DNA of 64,000 nt, taken from Teichococcus coralli (GTDB taxonomy: Bacteria > Pseudomonadota > Alphaproteobacteria > Acetobacterales > Acetobacteraceae). Positions 7,215-15,259 of this stretch are shown here, piece by piece. The DNA lies in the NCBI RefSeq assembly GCF_009829925.1, contig NZ_SNVJ01000004.1, positions 238,381 through 302,380 of the forward strand. Reading direction: 5' to 3'. The notes below the pieces were generated by a model that was not told where the DNA came from, did not search any database, and saw only the letters and a list, made by a program, of their open reading frames with translations. Position 1 is the first letter of the stretch; every line of letters begins with the position of its first letter. Both the position numbers and the translations under genes were made by a program.

Positions 7215-9389
7215 ATGCCTGAGCTGCGAAGCCTCTCGCCCGCCCAGCCCTGGGTTGAGCTGCGGGCCACGGAAGCGGACTGGGACACCGTGCCCGCAGG
7301 GGAGCTCGACCGGCTGCTGACCGGTCTGCACCTGATCCGCGCCTTCGAGGAGGAGGTGCTGCAACTGGCAGGCGAGGGGCTGGTGCATGGACCCGCGCAT
7401 TCCTCGATCGGCCAGGAGGGCGGCGCGATGGGCGCCATCCTCCCCCTGCGCGGCAGCGATCAGGTGAACGGCTCGCATCGCGGCCACCACCACTTCCTGG
7501 CCAAGGCGTTGCTGCATGTTGCGGAGGCGCAGAAGCTCGCGCCCGGCGCCGCTTTCGACGGCGGCATCCACCGCACGCTGCATGGTGCCCTGGCGGAGAT
7601 CATGGGGCTGACACCGGGCTTCTGCCGCGGGCGGGGCGGCTCCATGCACCTGCGCTGGCGCGAGGCCGGCGTGCTCGGCACCAATGCCATCGTCGGCGGC
7701 GGCGTGCCGCTGGCGGCCGGCGCCGCCTGGGCGCACAAGCGCGCCGGCACCGGCGATGTGGCCGTCAGCTTCTTCGGCGATGGCGCCACCAATATCGGCC
7801 CTGTGCTGGAGACGATGAACCTCGCCGCCGCCTGGAAGCTGCCGCTGGTCTTCTTCATCGAGAACAACCGCTACGCCGTCGCCACGGCCGTGGAGGAAGT
7901 GACGGCGGAGCCGCGCCTCTCCGCGCGCGGCCTCGGCTTCGGCATCCCGGCCTGGCGGGTGGACGGCATGGACCCGGTGGCGGTCTCCCTGGCCATGCGG
8001 CAGGCGCTGGCGCGCGCCCGGGCGGGGGAGGGGCCGGCCATCATCGAGGCCGAGCTGTACCGCTATTTCCACCAGAACGGCCCGCTGCCCGGCAGCGCCT
8101 TCGGCTATCGCAGCAAGCAGGAGGAAACGGCCTGGCGCGCGCGCGACCCGCTCGACCGCGTGGCCGCCGAGATGCAGCGGCGCGGCCTGATCGGTGCCGA
8201 GGAGGTCGCCGCGCTCCGCCGGCGCGCGGTGGAAACGATGGCCGCCATCGCCGGCGAGATGACGGAGCGGCAGGGCAACCGCCGCGCCGTGCGGCCTTCG
8301 CTCTGGCCCTCGCCGGGCTTTCGCGACGTCGGCATCCGCGGCGACCTTTCCGAGCTGTCCGGCCTGCGGGTGCTGGAAGGCGACGGGCCGCGGGGCGGGA
8401 CCACGGAGCAGAAGTTCGTTGACGTGGTCGCCGATGTGATGGGCCGCCGCATGGAGCGGGACCCGCGCATCGTGCTGATGGGCGAGGACATCCACCGCCT
8501 GAAGGGCGGCACCAACGGCGCCACGCGCGGCCTCGCCGACCGCTTCCCCGGCCGCGTGCTGGGCACGCCGATCAGTGAGGCGGGTTTCTGCGGCCTCGGC
8601 GGCGGCATCGCCATGGACGGGCGCTTCCGCCCCGTCGTCGAGTTCATGTATCCGGACTTCATGTGGGTCGCCGCCGATCAGGTCTTCAACCAGATCGGCA
8701 AGGCGCGCCACATGTTCGGCGGCGACATCGACATGCCCTTCGTGCTGCGCACCAAGGTGGCGATGGGCACCGGCTACGGCTCGCAGCATTCCATGGACCC
8801 GGCCGGCATCTTCGCCACCGCGCCGGGCTGGCGCATCGTGGCGCCCTCCAACCCGGTCGACTATGTCGGGCTGATGAACGCCGCGCTGGCCTGCAACGAT
8901 CCGGTGCTGGTGATCGAGCATGTGGACCTTTACCAGCGCAGCATGCCGGCGCCGGCGGAGGACCTCGACTACATCATTCCGCCCGGCCGCGCGGCGTTGC
9001 GGCGTGAGGGCAGGCGCGCCACGGTCATCACCTATCTCTCGATGGTGCATCGTGCGCTGGAGGCGGCGGAGCAGCGTGGCGCCGACGTGGACGTCATTGA
9101 CCTGCGCTGGCTCGACCGCGCCAGCCTGGACTGGGAGACCATCGCCGCCAGCGTGCGCAAGACCAACAACGTGCTGATCGTCGAGCAGGGCGCCCAGGGC
9201 ACCGCCTACGGCACCTGGCTGGCCGACGAGATCCAGCGCCGCCTCTTCGACTGGCTCGACCAGCCGGTGCAGCGCGTCGCCGGCGGCGAGGCCTCGCCCA
9301 GCATCTCCAAGGTGCTGGAGCGCGCCGCCTTCGCCGGCACCGAGGAGGTCGCCGAGGCGCTCGGCCGGCTGCTGCTGCACGCGGCCTGA
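7215..9389 (+). CDS. 2-oxo acid dehydrogenase E1, alpha and beta subunits fused
   Basis: TPP-dependent decarboxylating component of a 2-oxo acid (acetoin/branched-chain/pyruvate-type) dehydrogenase. At 724 residues it equals an alpha (about 1-345) plus a beta subunit (about 398-724). The alpha half has GSHRGHHH, the GRGGSMH loop and the TPP motif GDGATN starting at 188. The beta half starts EQKFVDVVADVM and retains GEDI, EAGFCGLGGGIA and the C-terminal transketolase-C fold. GGAGG at 7205-7209 sets ATG 7215. No E2 or E3 gene is adjacent. It is divergent from an FCD regulator and shares boxes with it. Such fusions are known in acetoin-dehydrogenase-like enzymes; the substrate is uncertain. Confidence 0.9.
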   Translation: MPELRSLSPAQPWVELRATEADWDTVPAGELDRLLTGLHLIRAFEEEVLQLAGEGLVHGPAHSSIGQEGGAMGAILPLRGSDQVNGSHRGHHHFLAKALLHVAEAQKLAPGAAFDGGIHRTLHGALAEIMGLTPGFCRGRGGSMHLRWREAGVLGTNAIVGGGVPLAAGAAWAHKRAGTGDVAVSFFGDGATNIGPVLETMNLAAAWKLPLVFFIENNRYAVATAVEEVTAEPRLSARGLGFGIPAWRVDGMDPVAVSLAMRQALARARAGEGPAIIEAELYRYFHQNGPLPGSAFGYRSKQEETAWRARDPLDRVAAEMQRRGLIGAEEVAALRRRAVETMAAIAGEMTERQGNRRAVRPSLWPSPGFRDVGIRGDLSELSGLRVLEGDGPRGGTTEQKFVDVVADVMGRRMERDPRIVLMGEDIHRLKGGTNGATRGLADRFPGRVLGTPISEAGFCGLGGGIAMDGRFRPVVEFMYPDFMWVAADQVFNQIGKARHMFGGDIDMPFVLRTKVAMGTGYGSQHSMDPAGIFATAPGWRIVAPSNPVDYVGLMNAALACNDPVLVIEHVDLYQRSMPAPAEDLDYIIPPGRAALRREGRRATVITYLSMVHRALEAAEQRGADVDVIDLRWLDRASLDWETIAASVRKTNNVLIVEQGAQGTAYGTWLADEIQRRLFDWLDQPVQRVAGGEASPSISKVLERAAFAGTEEVAEALGRLLLHAA

Positions 9390-9396
9390 AGGCGGC

Positions 9397-9436
9397 GGGG
9401 AGATGCGTCCCCCATGCCCCTTCTTCCTTGCTCAAG
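9397..9436. repeat. Half copy of the intergenic G/C-palindrome element
   Basis: GGGGAGATGCGTCCCCC followed by a CCCC-TTCTTCCTTG tract, matching the left arm of the elements at 4683 and 40126 in order and spacing. It lies just after the E1 stop; the right arm is not seen. It may act as a terminator for the E1 gene. Confidence 0.45.
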
Positions 9437-9502
9437 CCGCATGCCGCGCCCGCCCGTCACGGCCACGCGCAACGTGTGGCCGCCGGCGCGGTTGGGCACT
9501 CC

Positions 9503-10564
9503 ATGGCGCCGTTCAGCTTGGACGTACTCCGCAAGCCGACCCGCTCCGACCTTTGGGCGGCTTCGCGCTTCACCCTCCAGACCGTGGCCGCCGTCCTGGT
9601 CTCCTACGGGCTTGCCAAAGCGCTGGGCCTGCCGGACGCGTCCTGGGCCGTGTTCTCCGCGCTCTTCGTCATCCAGGGCAGCATCGGCGGAACCGTGACC
9701 GCGGCCGCGGACCGTGTCCTCGGGGCGTGTCTCGGCGCGTCGCTGGCCCTGGCCTGCATCTTCGCGATCGGGCTCGGCGAATGGCGGACGGTGGCTTCGC
9801 TGGTGGCAGGCATCAGCGTCATGGGGATTGTTGCCGGCATTTGGCCCAGGTTCAGCTACGGCCTGGTTCCGGTCGCCATTCTGGTCCTCGCGCCCGGCAT
9901 CGAGGTGGTGGAGGACGCCCTCCTCAAGGTGATCGCCATCGCGCTTGGCTCCGGGGCAGGCGCCCTGTCGAGCCTGCTGGTGCTGCCCCAACGGGCGCAT
10001 CTGGCCGCCCAGCGGCAGCTGGGCCATGCCGTTGCGGACTGCGGGGCGCTGCTTTCGGCCTGCATGACGAAGATGCTGACTCGGGATGCGCCGGACCTGA
10101 GCGCCGCTCATGCCCGCATCTCCGATGCGCTGGCGCAGGCGGGGAAGATGGCGCGGCAGAGCCATCCATGGCTGCGCCGCGGCTCGCCGCCGCATCGTCC
10201 CGCCGAGATTCTCCGCCAGGTGGAGCGGCTGTGGTACACGCTGGCCATGGTGGACCGCCTGAGCGGCCAGCCCTTGTCGGAGCGGGCCGGCGCCTTTCTG
10301 GCCGAACCCGTCCACGACGCGGCGCGGGAAGCGGAGTGCTTCCTGCGCGAGACCGGAAAGGCGCTGGCGCGGATGCAGCCGCCGCCGTCGTCGGAGCAGT
10401 TCCATGCCTGCATCCACGCCATCACCGACGCGATGGACCGGCTGCACGCGGAGGGCGGCCTGACGCGGCCGGAGGCGGAGCGCACCTTTGGGCTTTCCTT
10501 TGCCTGGGAGCAGGTCAGCCACGGCGTCGATGAGCTGCTGGCGCTGCTGCCGGAGCGCGCCTGA
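9503..10564 (+). CDS. FUSC-family inner membrane protein (aromatic acid exporter-like)
   Basis: Predicted membrane protein of about 353 residues. The first 170 residues hold five to six closely spaced hydrophobic segments, with the FUSC-type motif of an alternating Ala/Val/Gly helix followed by DRVLGACLGA. The rest is a soluble helical domain with charged, Ala-rich helices. Members of this superfamily include efflux components such as AaeB and the fusaric acid resistance proteins, but this one is half their length and has no adjacent membrane fusion protein. The start is uncertain: ATG 9503 lacks a clear ribosome site and an upstream in-frame ATG exists at 9428. Confidence 0.75.
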   Translation: MAPFSLDVLRKPTRSDLWAASRFTLQTVAAVLVSYGLAKALGLPDASWAVFSALFVIQGSIGGTVTAAADRVLGACLGASLALACIFAIGLGEWRTVASLVAGISVMGIVAGIWPRFSYGLVPVAILVLAPGIEVVEDALLKVIAIALGSGAGALSSLLVLPQRAHLAAQRQLGHAVADCGALLSACMTKMLTRDAPDLSAAHARISDALAQAGKMARQSHPWLRRGSPPHRPAEILRQVERLWYTLAMVDRLSGQPLSERAGAFLAEPVHDAAREAECFLRETGKALARMQPPPSSEQFHACIHAITDAMDRLHAEGGLTRPEAERTFGLSFAWEQVSHGVDELLALLPERA

Positions 10565-10680
10565 CGCGTCCGCCGCCGTGCCAGGGATCTTTCCTCGCGC
10601 ATGGGGTCGCGATGCGGCGCTCGCCGGCCACGGGAGCGGCGGGGCCAGGAATCCGGCCCGCCCGCAGGCGAAGGACGCAA

Positions 10681-10722
10681 GGGGAAGGATGAGTTCTCCC
10701 GCAACCCCCCGCCTTTCCCCGC
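10681..10722. repeat. Half copy of the intergenic G/C-palindrome element
   Basis: GGGGAAGGATGAGTTCTCCC followed by a C-run and CTTTCCCC, in the same order as the arms of the elements at 4683 and 40126. It sits between the convergent FUSC gene and the GMC oxidoreductase gene, where a bidirectional terminator would be expected. Confidence 0.4.
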
Positions 10723-10799
10723 AGCTTCTTCCCGCATTCCGGTGCGGGCGTGCTCAAGCGGCGGGTCGAGGCCCGCAAGGCGGCTCACCGCCTCCCGGC

Positions 10800-12443
10800 C
10801 TACAGCTCGCCCCGCGTCGCCATCTGCTTGATGCGGTCACCCGTGCGGCAGGCGATCGCCTGGATCGTCAACGACGGGTTCACCCCGCCGACGGTCGGAA
10901 AGACCGAGCCGTCGCAGATCCAGAGGTTGCGGATGTCCCAGCTCCGGCAATCGGCATCCACGACGCTGGTGCGCGGATCACCGCCCATCCGCGCGCCGCC
11001 GTTCAGATGGCAAGTGTCATCCTCCTGGCGCCAGATGTCCGTGGCGTCGATGGCGCCGAGCGCCTTCTCCATGAAGCCGAGCGAGTGGGCGATCAGCGCC
11101 TTGTCGTTGTCGCACCAGGAATAGCTGACGCGCGGGACGGGCAGGCCATACTGGTCCTTGTCCTCCGCGAGCGTCACGCCGTTGCGCTCCTGCGGCAGCA
11201 TCTCCCCCACGATCTTGAGGCCGACCTGATGGTTGTAGTCCTGCATCTCCTGCATCAGCGGCTCGCCCCAGAGGCCGTGAGCGTTGATCTGCGTGTTGGC
11301 CCAGAGCTGCGGCAGCGGGCCCTGGCTCATGTAGCAGTAGCCGCCGAAGAAATCCTTGTTGTCGTCATAGTTCCAGTGCTCGGTGATGGCGAGGGAGGGC
11401 GGCGCCTTGTAGGAGCGCACCTCCGCTTCCATCTTGCCCCAGACCGCCTGGTTGGCCTGCACCATCAGGTACTTGCCGACCAGCCCGGAGCTGTTGGCGA
11501 GGCCCTGCGGGTAGCGCGCGGTGGCGGAGTTCAGCAGCAGGCGGGGCGTCTCGATCGAATAGCCGGCGACAACCACGTTGCGCGCCTTCTGGAAGCGCCA
11601 GCGCCCCTCCCGGTGATAGTGCACGCCGGTGGCCAGGCCGTCAGGCCCGGTTTCCACCCGCCCCACCATGGCGAGGTCGCGGATCTCGGCGCCCGCGGCG
11701 ATGGCGCGCGGGATCCAGGTGACCAGCGCGCTCTGCTTGGCGTTGGTGGAACAGCCGGTGACGCAGAAGCCCCGGTAAACGCAGGGATGCGCCAGCCCGC
11801 GCGGGGCGGAGAGGGTGGCGATGGGCGTTTCGGTCCAGGCGACGCCCATGGCCTCGCAGCCCTTGGCGAGCGCCATGGCGGCGGCGTTCAGCGGGTGCGC
11901 GCGGTAGGGATAGCGCGGCCTCGGCGGGCCCCAGGGATAGGTGATGGGGCCGGCGATCTTCAGCGCCTCCTCCACCTCGTGGTAGTAGTGCCACATCTCC
12001 TGCCAGTCGAGCGGCCAGTCGAAGCCGTAGCCCAGCAGCGTGCGGGACTTGAACCATTCCGGCCGGAAGCGCAGCGAAACCATGGCGAAGTGCACGGTGC
12101 TGCCGCCCACCGCCTTGCCGCTGTTGTTGCTGCCGAGCTGGATCGGGTTCTCGCCGGTGCTGATGCGGTCGTCGGTCCAGTAGAGCTTGCTCTGCTCCGC
12201 CTCGTCCGAGGCGAAGTCTTCCAGCGGGCGGAAATAGGGGCCGGCATCCATGGCGACAACGGAGAAGCCGTGCTCGGCCAGCTTGCAGGCAAGGGTGCCG
12301 CCCCCGGCACCGGTGCCGACAATGACGAAGTCCACCGCCTCGTCCTCGCCATACTCCCGCATTGGCACCCAGGCGCCGGGGCGGAACACGTCCGGCGCGC
12401 GGCCGTGCCCGGCACGCGGGGCGTGGCGCGGATCATCCGACAT
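10800..12443 (-). CDS. GMC oxidoreductase, gluconate 2-dehydrogenase-type flavoprotein subunit
   Basis: FAD-dependent sugar/alcohol dehydrogenase, 547 residues. The ADP-binding motif VGTGAGGGT starts at about residue 41. The C-terminal GMC domain has GGARMG and DGSVFPTVGGVNPS. Around residues 221-231 it carries C-x5-C-x3-C, the spacing reported for the 3Fe-4S site in bacterial FAD-glucose and fructose dehydrogenases, so an Fe-S relay is likely. No Tat signal is visible. The ATG at 12443 overlaps the end of the small-subunit gene. No cytochrome c subunit is encoded nearby; the upstream membrane protein at 13073 may be the electron partner. The substrate is unknown. Confidence 0.88.
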   Translation of the reverse strand: MSDDPRHAPRAGHGRAPDVFRPGAWVPMREYGEDEAVDFVIVGTGAGGGTLACKLAEHGFSVVAMDAGPYFRPLEDFASDEAEQSKLYWTDDRISTGENPIQLGSNNSGKAVGGSTVHFAMVSLRFRPEWFKSRTLLGYGFDWPLDWQEMWHYYHEVEEALKIAGPITYPWGPPRPRYPYRAHPLNAAAMALAKGCEAMGVAWTETPIATLSAPRGLAHPCVYRGFCVTGCSTNAKQSALVTWIPRAIAAGAEIRDLAMVGRVETGPDGLATGVHYHREGRWRFQKARNVVVAGYSIETPRLLLNSATARYPQGLANSSGLVGKYLMVQANQAVWGKMEAEVRSYKAPPSLAITEHWNYDDNKDFFGGYCYMSQGPLPQLWANTQINAHGLWGEPLMQEMQDYNHQVGLKIVGEMLPQERNGVTLAEDKDQYGLPVPRVSYSWCDNDKALIAHSLGFMEKALGAIDATDIWRQEDDTCHLNGGARMGGDPRTSVVDADCRSWDIRNLWICDGSVFPTVGGVNPSLTIQAIACRTGDRIKQMATRGEL

Positions 12444-13080
12444 TGCGGTTCTTCCGCTGCGCGTCGCCGGCGTCGCCATCCCTGGCTTCCGCCGCCTCCC
12501 AGGGGTCGCGTTCGTCGTAGCCGAGGCGCACATAGCCGCGCGGGCTGGCCGGGCCGCCGAAGCCGATCTCGCTCCAGGCCGTCGGGTGCGCGTAGTAGGC
12601 GAAGACAATGTCCTTCGCCATGCGCTGCTTGAAGAAGGTCTTGCTGGGCATGCCGCCCCAGGCGGGCCCGCTCAGCCCACCCTGTTCCATCCGCTTCAGC
12701 AGCGCATCCTGCTGCGGACCGGGCAGGCCGGCGAAACCGGCGCCATGGCGCGCCCGCGCCTCGGCATCAAGCGCGGCCAGGCCCCGGCGCCAGGCCTCCC
12801 GTTCGCGCGGCATGCCGTCGCCGCGGAAGCCATCCTCATGGCCCTTGTGCAGCTTGTCGTCGATCAAGGCTGCCACGGGAACAGGCGGGCGGCTGCGGGG
12901 CTGCGGCACCAGCCGGTCGGCGATGGCGGTCACCATGGCCATCTCTTGCCCGGTGAAGAAGCGCGGCTCGCGCGGGACGGCCAGGCGCGCATCCACGACC
13001 TGGCGCGTCTTGTCGTTCCAGGAGGGCGTGTGGCGCTTGCGCAGGACGTCATAGCCGGGATAGCGGCCGGGGTCAGGCAT
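12433..13080 (-). CDS. Gluconate 2-dehydrogenase subunit 3-like protein
   Basis: Small subunit of about 215 residues, matching the gluconate 2-dehydrogenase subunit 3 family that stabilises and helps mature the flavoprotein subunit. The family pattern is visible as FFTGQEMAMVTAIADRLVPQ near residues 42-61, then a helical middle and MPSKTFFKQRMAKDIVFAYYAHP. Many relatives carry a Tat signal that exports the complex; none is seen here, implying a cytoplasmic-face complex. It overlaps the membrane protein gene upstream (its ATG at 13080 lies in that gene's last codons) and the GMC gene downstream. ATG 13089 is an alternative start but leaves no space from GGAGG. Confidence 0.85.
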   Translation of the reverse strand: MPDPGRYPGYDVLRKRHTPSWNDKTRQVVDARLAVPREPRFFTGQEMAMVTAIADRLVPQPRSRPPVPVAALIDDKLHKGHEDGFRGDGMPREREAWRRGLAALDAEARARHGAGFAGLPGPQQDALLKRMEQGGLSGPAWGGMPSKTFFKQRMAKDIVFAYYAHPTAWSEIGFGGPASPRGYVRLGYDERDPWEAAEARDGDAGDAQRKNRNVG

Positions 13081-14137
13081 CGGGCTCATCCTCCAGCAGG
13101 TCGAGGGCAGCGAGGCCGGCGAGCGCCAGGCCGGTGAAGGAGGGAGGCGCCGGCAGCGGCGGCCCGTTCAGCACGTTCTGGCTCCAGTTGCGCCAGCCGC
13201 CCATGTTCCGCTGCACGCCATAGGCATGGAAGCCGACGCCGGCGAAGCCGAGCAGGGCGGTCAGGCGCAGCCACCAGCGGGTCAGCCAGCGGTCGCGCCG
13301 GGCCGGGGCGGCGGCCGTGTTGAGCAGCAGCGCGGCGGCGACCGGCGGCATGGTGACCGGCAGGAACATGGCGGGGTTGTGGAAGGCGCCGCGGAAATGC
13401 AGCAGCCCGGCCTCGCCCACCGTGCCGAGGATGCCGCCTCCCGCCATCGCCGCCAGCATGCGCCCGGCAGGCAGGCCAAAGACGCGCGGCGCGGTGCCGG
13501 GCCGGTCGTCGCGGACATGCTCGGCCGCACTGCCCATCAGCCCGGCGAGCGAGATCGCCATCGGAGCGCCGAGCGGCGCGCCATAGAACAGGTTCTGCCA
13601 CACGAACCCGCCAGGGCGGCGTGTGATGTTGTAGATGTGGAAGCCGGTGCCGACGATTCCGGTGACGGCGGCGGCGGCGTAGAGGGCGCTGCGGAACGGG
13701 TGCCGGCCCGAACGGGGATCGCCGGTGCCGTGCAGGCTCGCGGCGAGGCTGAGCGCCGAGACGCCGAGCGGCGTGTACATCGCGGGGTTGCGGAAGGAGC
13801 CACGGTAGTGCTCCAGGGCGCTGTCCAGCAGCACCGAAGTGGCCAGCAACCCGGCCGAGCGGTTCAGCCGGCGCGCCGCCCGCACCCGCGCCGCACGGCT
13901 GACGGCAGGGGAGGAAGGCAGTCCGAGCCAGCGCTGGAAGGGGCTGCGAGGCGTGTCGCCGCGGCGCAGGCCGCGCAGCCGTTCCGCCCCTCGCTGGTCC
14001 GGGAGCGGCAGGGCCAGCCTGTCCGGCAGTTGCCGCCGCGGCGGGAAGGCCTCCCGCTCGCGCCCGAACAGCGCGATGCCGATGGCTCCCAGGGCGAGGG
14101 AGCCGAGCAGCCCCAACCCCGCTTGCTTCGTCTTCAT
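13073..14137 (-). CDS. Unknown membrane protein with internal duplication and paired histidines
   Basis: 354 residues, family not recognised. A hydrophobic N-terminal helix (6-24) and a basic, Pro-rich linker precede two related halves. Half 1 (about 96-200) and half 2 (about 233-343) share the series H-[YF]-R-G-[SA]-F-x-N-P-A-M, then G-[TV]-G-F-H-x-Y, then an aromatic/N motif and G-[AP]-P-L-x-A-P. Each half has two to three hydrophobic segments, and the histidines (110 and 167; 247 and 303) fall at equivalent positions. It lies in an operon with a flavoprotein and its small subunit but no cytochrome. A pseudo-symmetric membrane anchor or haem-bearing electron acceptor is plausible inference. 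Confidence 0.8.
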   Translation of the reverse strand: MKTKQAGLGLLGSLALGAIGIALFGREREAFPPRRQLPDRLALPLPDQRGAERLRGLRRGDTPRSPFQRWLGLPSSPAVSRAARVRAARRLNRSAGLLATSVLLDSALEHYRGSFRNPAMYTPLGVSALSLAASLHGTGDPRSGRHPFRSALYAAAAVTGIVGTGFHIYNITRRPGGFVWQNLFYGAPLGAPMAISLAGLMGSAAEHVRDDRPGTAPRVFGLPAGRMLAAMAGGGILGTVGEAGLLHFRGAFHNPAMFLPVTMPPVAAALLLNTAAAPARRDRWLTRWWLRLTALLGFAGVGFHAYGVQRNMGGWRNWSQNVLNGPPLPAPPSFTGLALAGLAALDLLEDEPDA

Positions 14138-14150
14138 CCTGTGCGTCTCC

Positions 14151-15257
14151 TCAGGCGGCGTAGCGCTCCGCGTCCTGCCGCCTGAAGGCGATGCCCAGGC
14201 CGGGCCGGGACAGGTCGGGGCGGATCATGCCCTCGCGCGCGACGGGCGCGCCGTCGAACAGCATCTGCTCGATGCGGACATGGTCGTGGAACCATTCGAG
14301 GTGGCGGAAGCGCGGCGCGGCGCAGGCGGCATGCAGGTGCAGCGTCGGCGCGCAGTGGCCGGAGATGTCCACGTGGTGCGCGTCGCACAGCACGGCGGCG
14401 CGCAGGAAGCCGGTGATGCCGCCGCAGCGCGAGGCGTCGGCCTGCTGCACGTCCACCGCGCCGGCATTGAGCATCCGGCGGAAATAGTCGATCTCGTAGC
14501 CGTACTCGCCGGCCGCGATCTCCAGCGTGGCGGGGGCGTGCTGGCGCAGCAGCTGCAGCCCTTCGAGATCGTCGGAGGAGACCGGCTCCTCGTACCACAT
14601 CACGCCGAAATCGCGTGCCAGCCAGCCGGCGGTGGCTAGTGCCTGCTTGGTGTTGAGCGCGCCGTTGCTGTCCACGAAGAGGCCGCGGTCGCCGACCGCC
14701 TTCCGCGCGACGGCGACGCGGTGCGGGTCCTGCCCGGGATGGGTGCTGATCTTCATCTTCACCCACCGGCAGCCATCGCGCTCCACCCAGCCGGCAAGCT
14801 GGTCGCGCAGCTGGGTGTCGGAATAGGTGGTGAAGCCGCCGCTGCCATAGACCGGCACGGATTCCCGCGCGCGGCCGAGCAGCAGAGCCAGCGGCAGGCC
14901 GAGCAGCTTGGCCTTCAAGTCCCAAAGCGCGGCATCCACCGCCGATATGGCGGTGGCGGCGAGGCCCTGGCGGCCGATGTTGCGCACGCGGCGCTGCATC
15001 TCCCGCCAGAGCGCCGGCACGTCCAGCGCATCCTGGCCCCCCACCGCCTCGGCCAGCATGCCCCGGATCAGCGGCACGGCCGAGGCATCGGTGTAGGTGT
15101 AGCCGAGCCCGGTCTGGCCGCCGCCATCCACCTCCACCACGATCAGCGTGGTGGAGGTCCAGTGCATGGTCCCGTCCGCCTCAGGAGCATCGGTCGGGAT
15201 CACGAAGGCCTGCGCACGGACCGCCTGCACCGACGCGGCGTTTCCCGTGCCGGCCAT
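14151..15257 (-). CDS. Enolase superfamily enzyme (mandelate racemase/muconate lactonizing type)
   Basis: Mg-dependent sugar-acid dehydratase or racemase candidate, 368 residues. The barrel carries the base pair K-M-K, the metal ligands Asp in VDSN, Glu in YEEP and Glu in AAGEY, and a His in SGHCAP, as in the mandelate racemase subgroup. The ATG at 15257 follows the stop of the upstream TPP enzyme by two bases (TGACC-ATG), indicating one operon. It may form or consume a 2-keto-3-deoxy acid, but the specificity is not readable. The downstream FAD dehydrogenase could make the acid substrate. Confidence 0.9.
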   Translation of the reverse strand: MAGTGNAASVQAVRAQAFVIPTDAPEADGTMHWTSTTLIVVEVDGGGQTGLGYTYTDASAVPLIRGMLAEAVGGQDALDVPALWREMQRRVRNIGRQGLAATAISAVDAALWDLKAKLLGLPLALLLGRARESVPVYGSGGFTTYSDTQLRDQLAGWVERDGCRWVKMKISTHPGQDPHRVAVARKAVGDRGLFVDSNGALNTKQALATAGWLARDFGVMWYEEPVSSDDLEGLQLLRQHAPATLEIAAGEYGYEIDYFRRMLNAGAVDVQQADASRCGGITGFLRAAVLCDAHHVDISGHCAPTLHLHAACAAPRFRHLEWFHDHVRIEQMLFDGAPVAREGMIRPDLSRPGLGIAFRRQDAERYAA

Positions 15258-15259
15258 GG

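Noticed and set aside
7161..9380. Long minus-strand open frame of about 739 codons
   Set aside because: It mirrors the fused E1 gene on the other strand, which has full TPP motifs; no domain or ribosome site in the antisense frame.
10488..12632. Plus-strand open frame of about 714 codons
   Set aside because: Antisense to the GMC flavoprotein gene, which carries FAD and Fe-S motifs.
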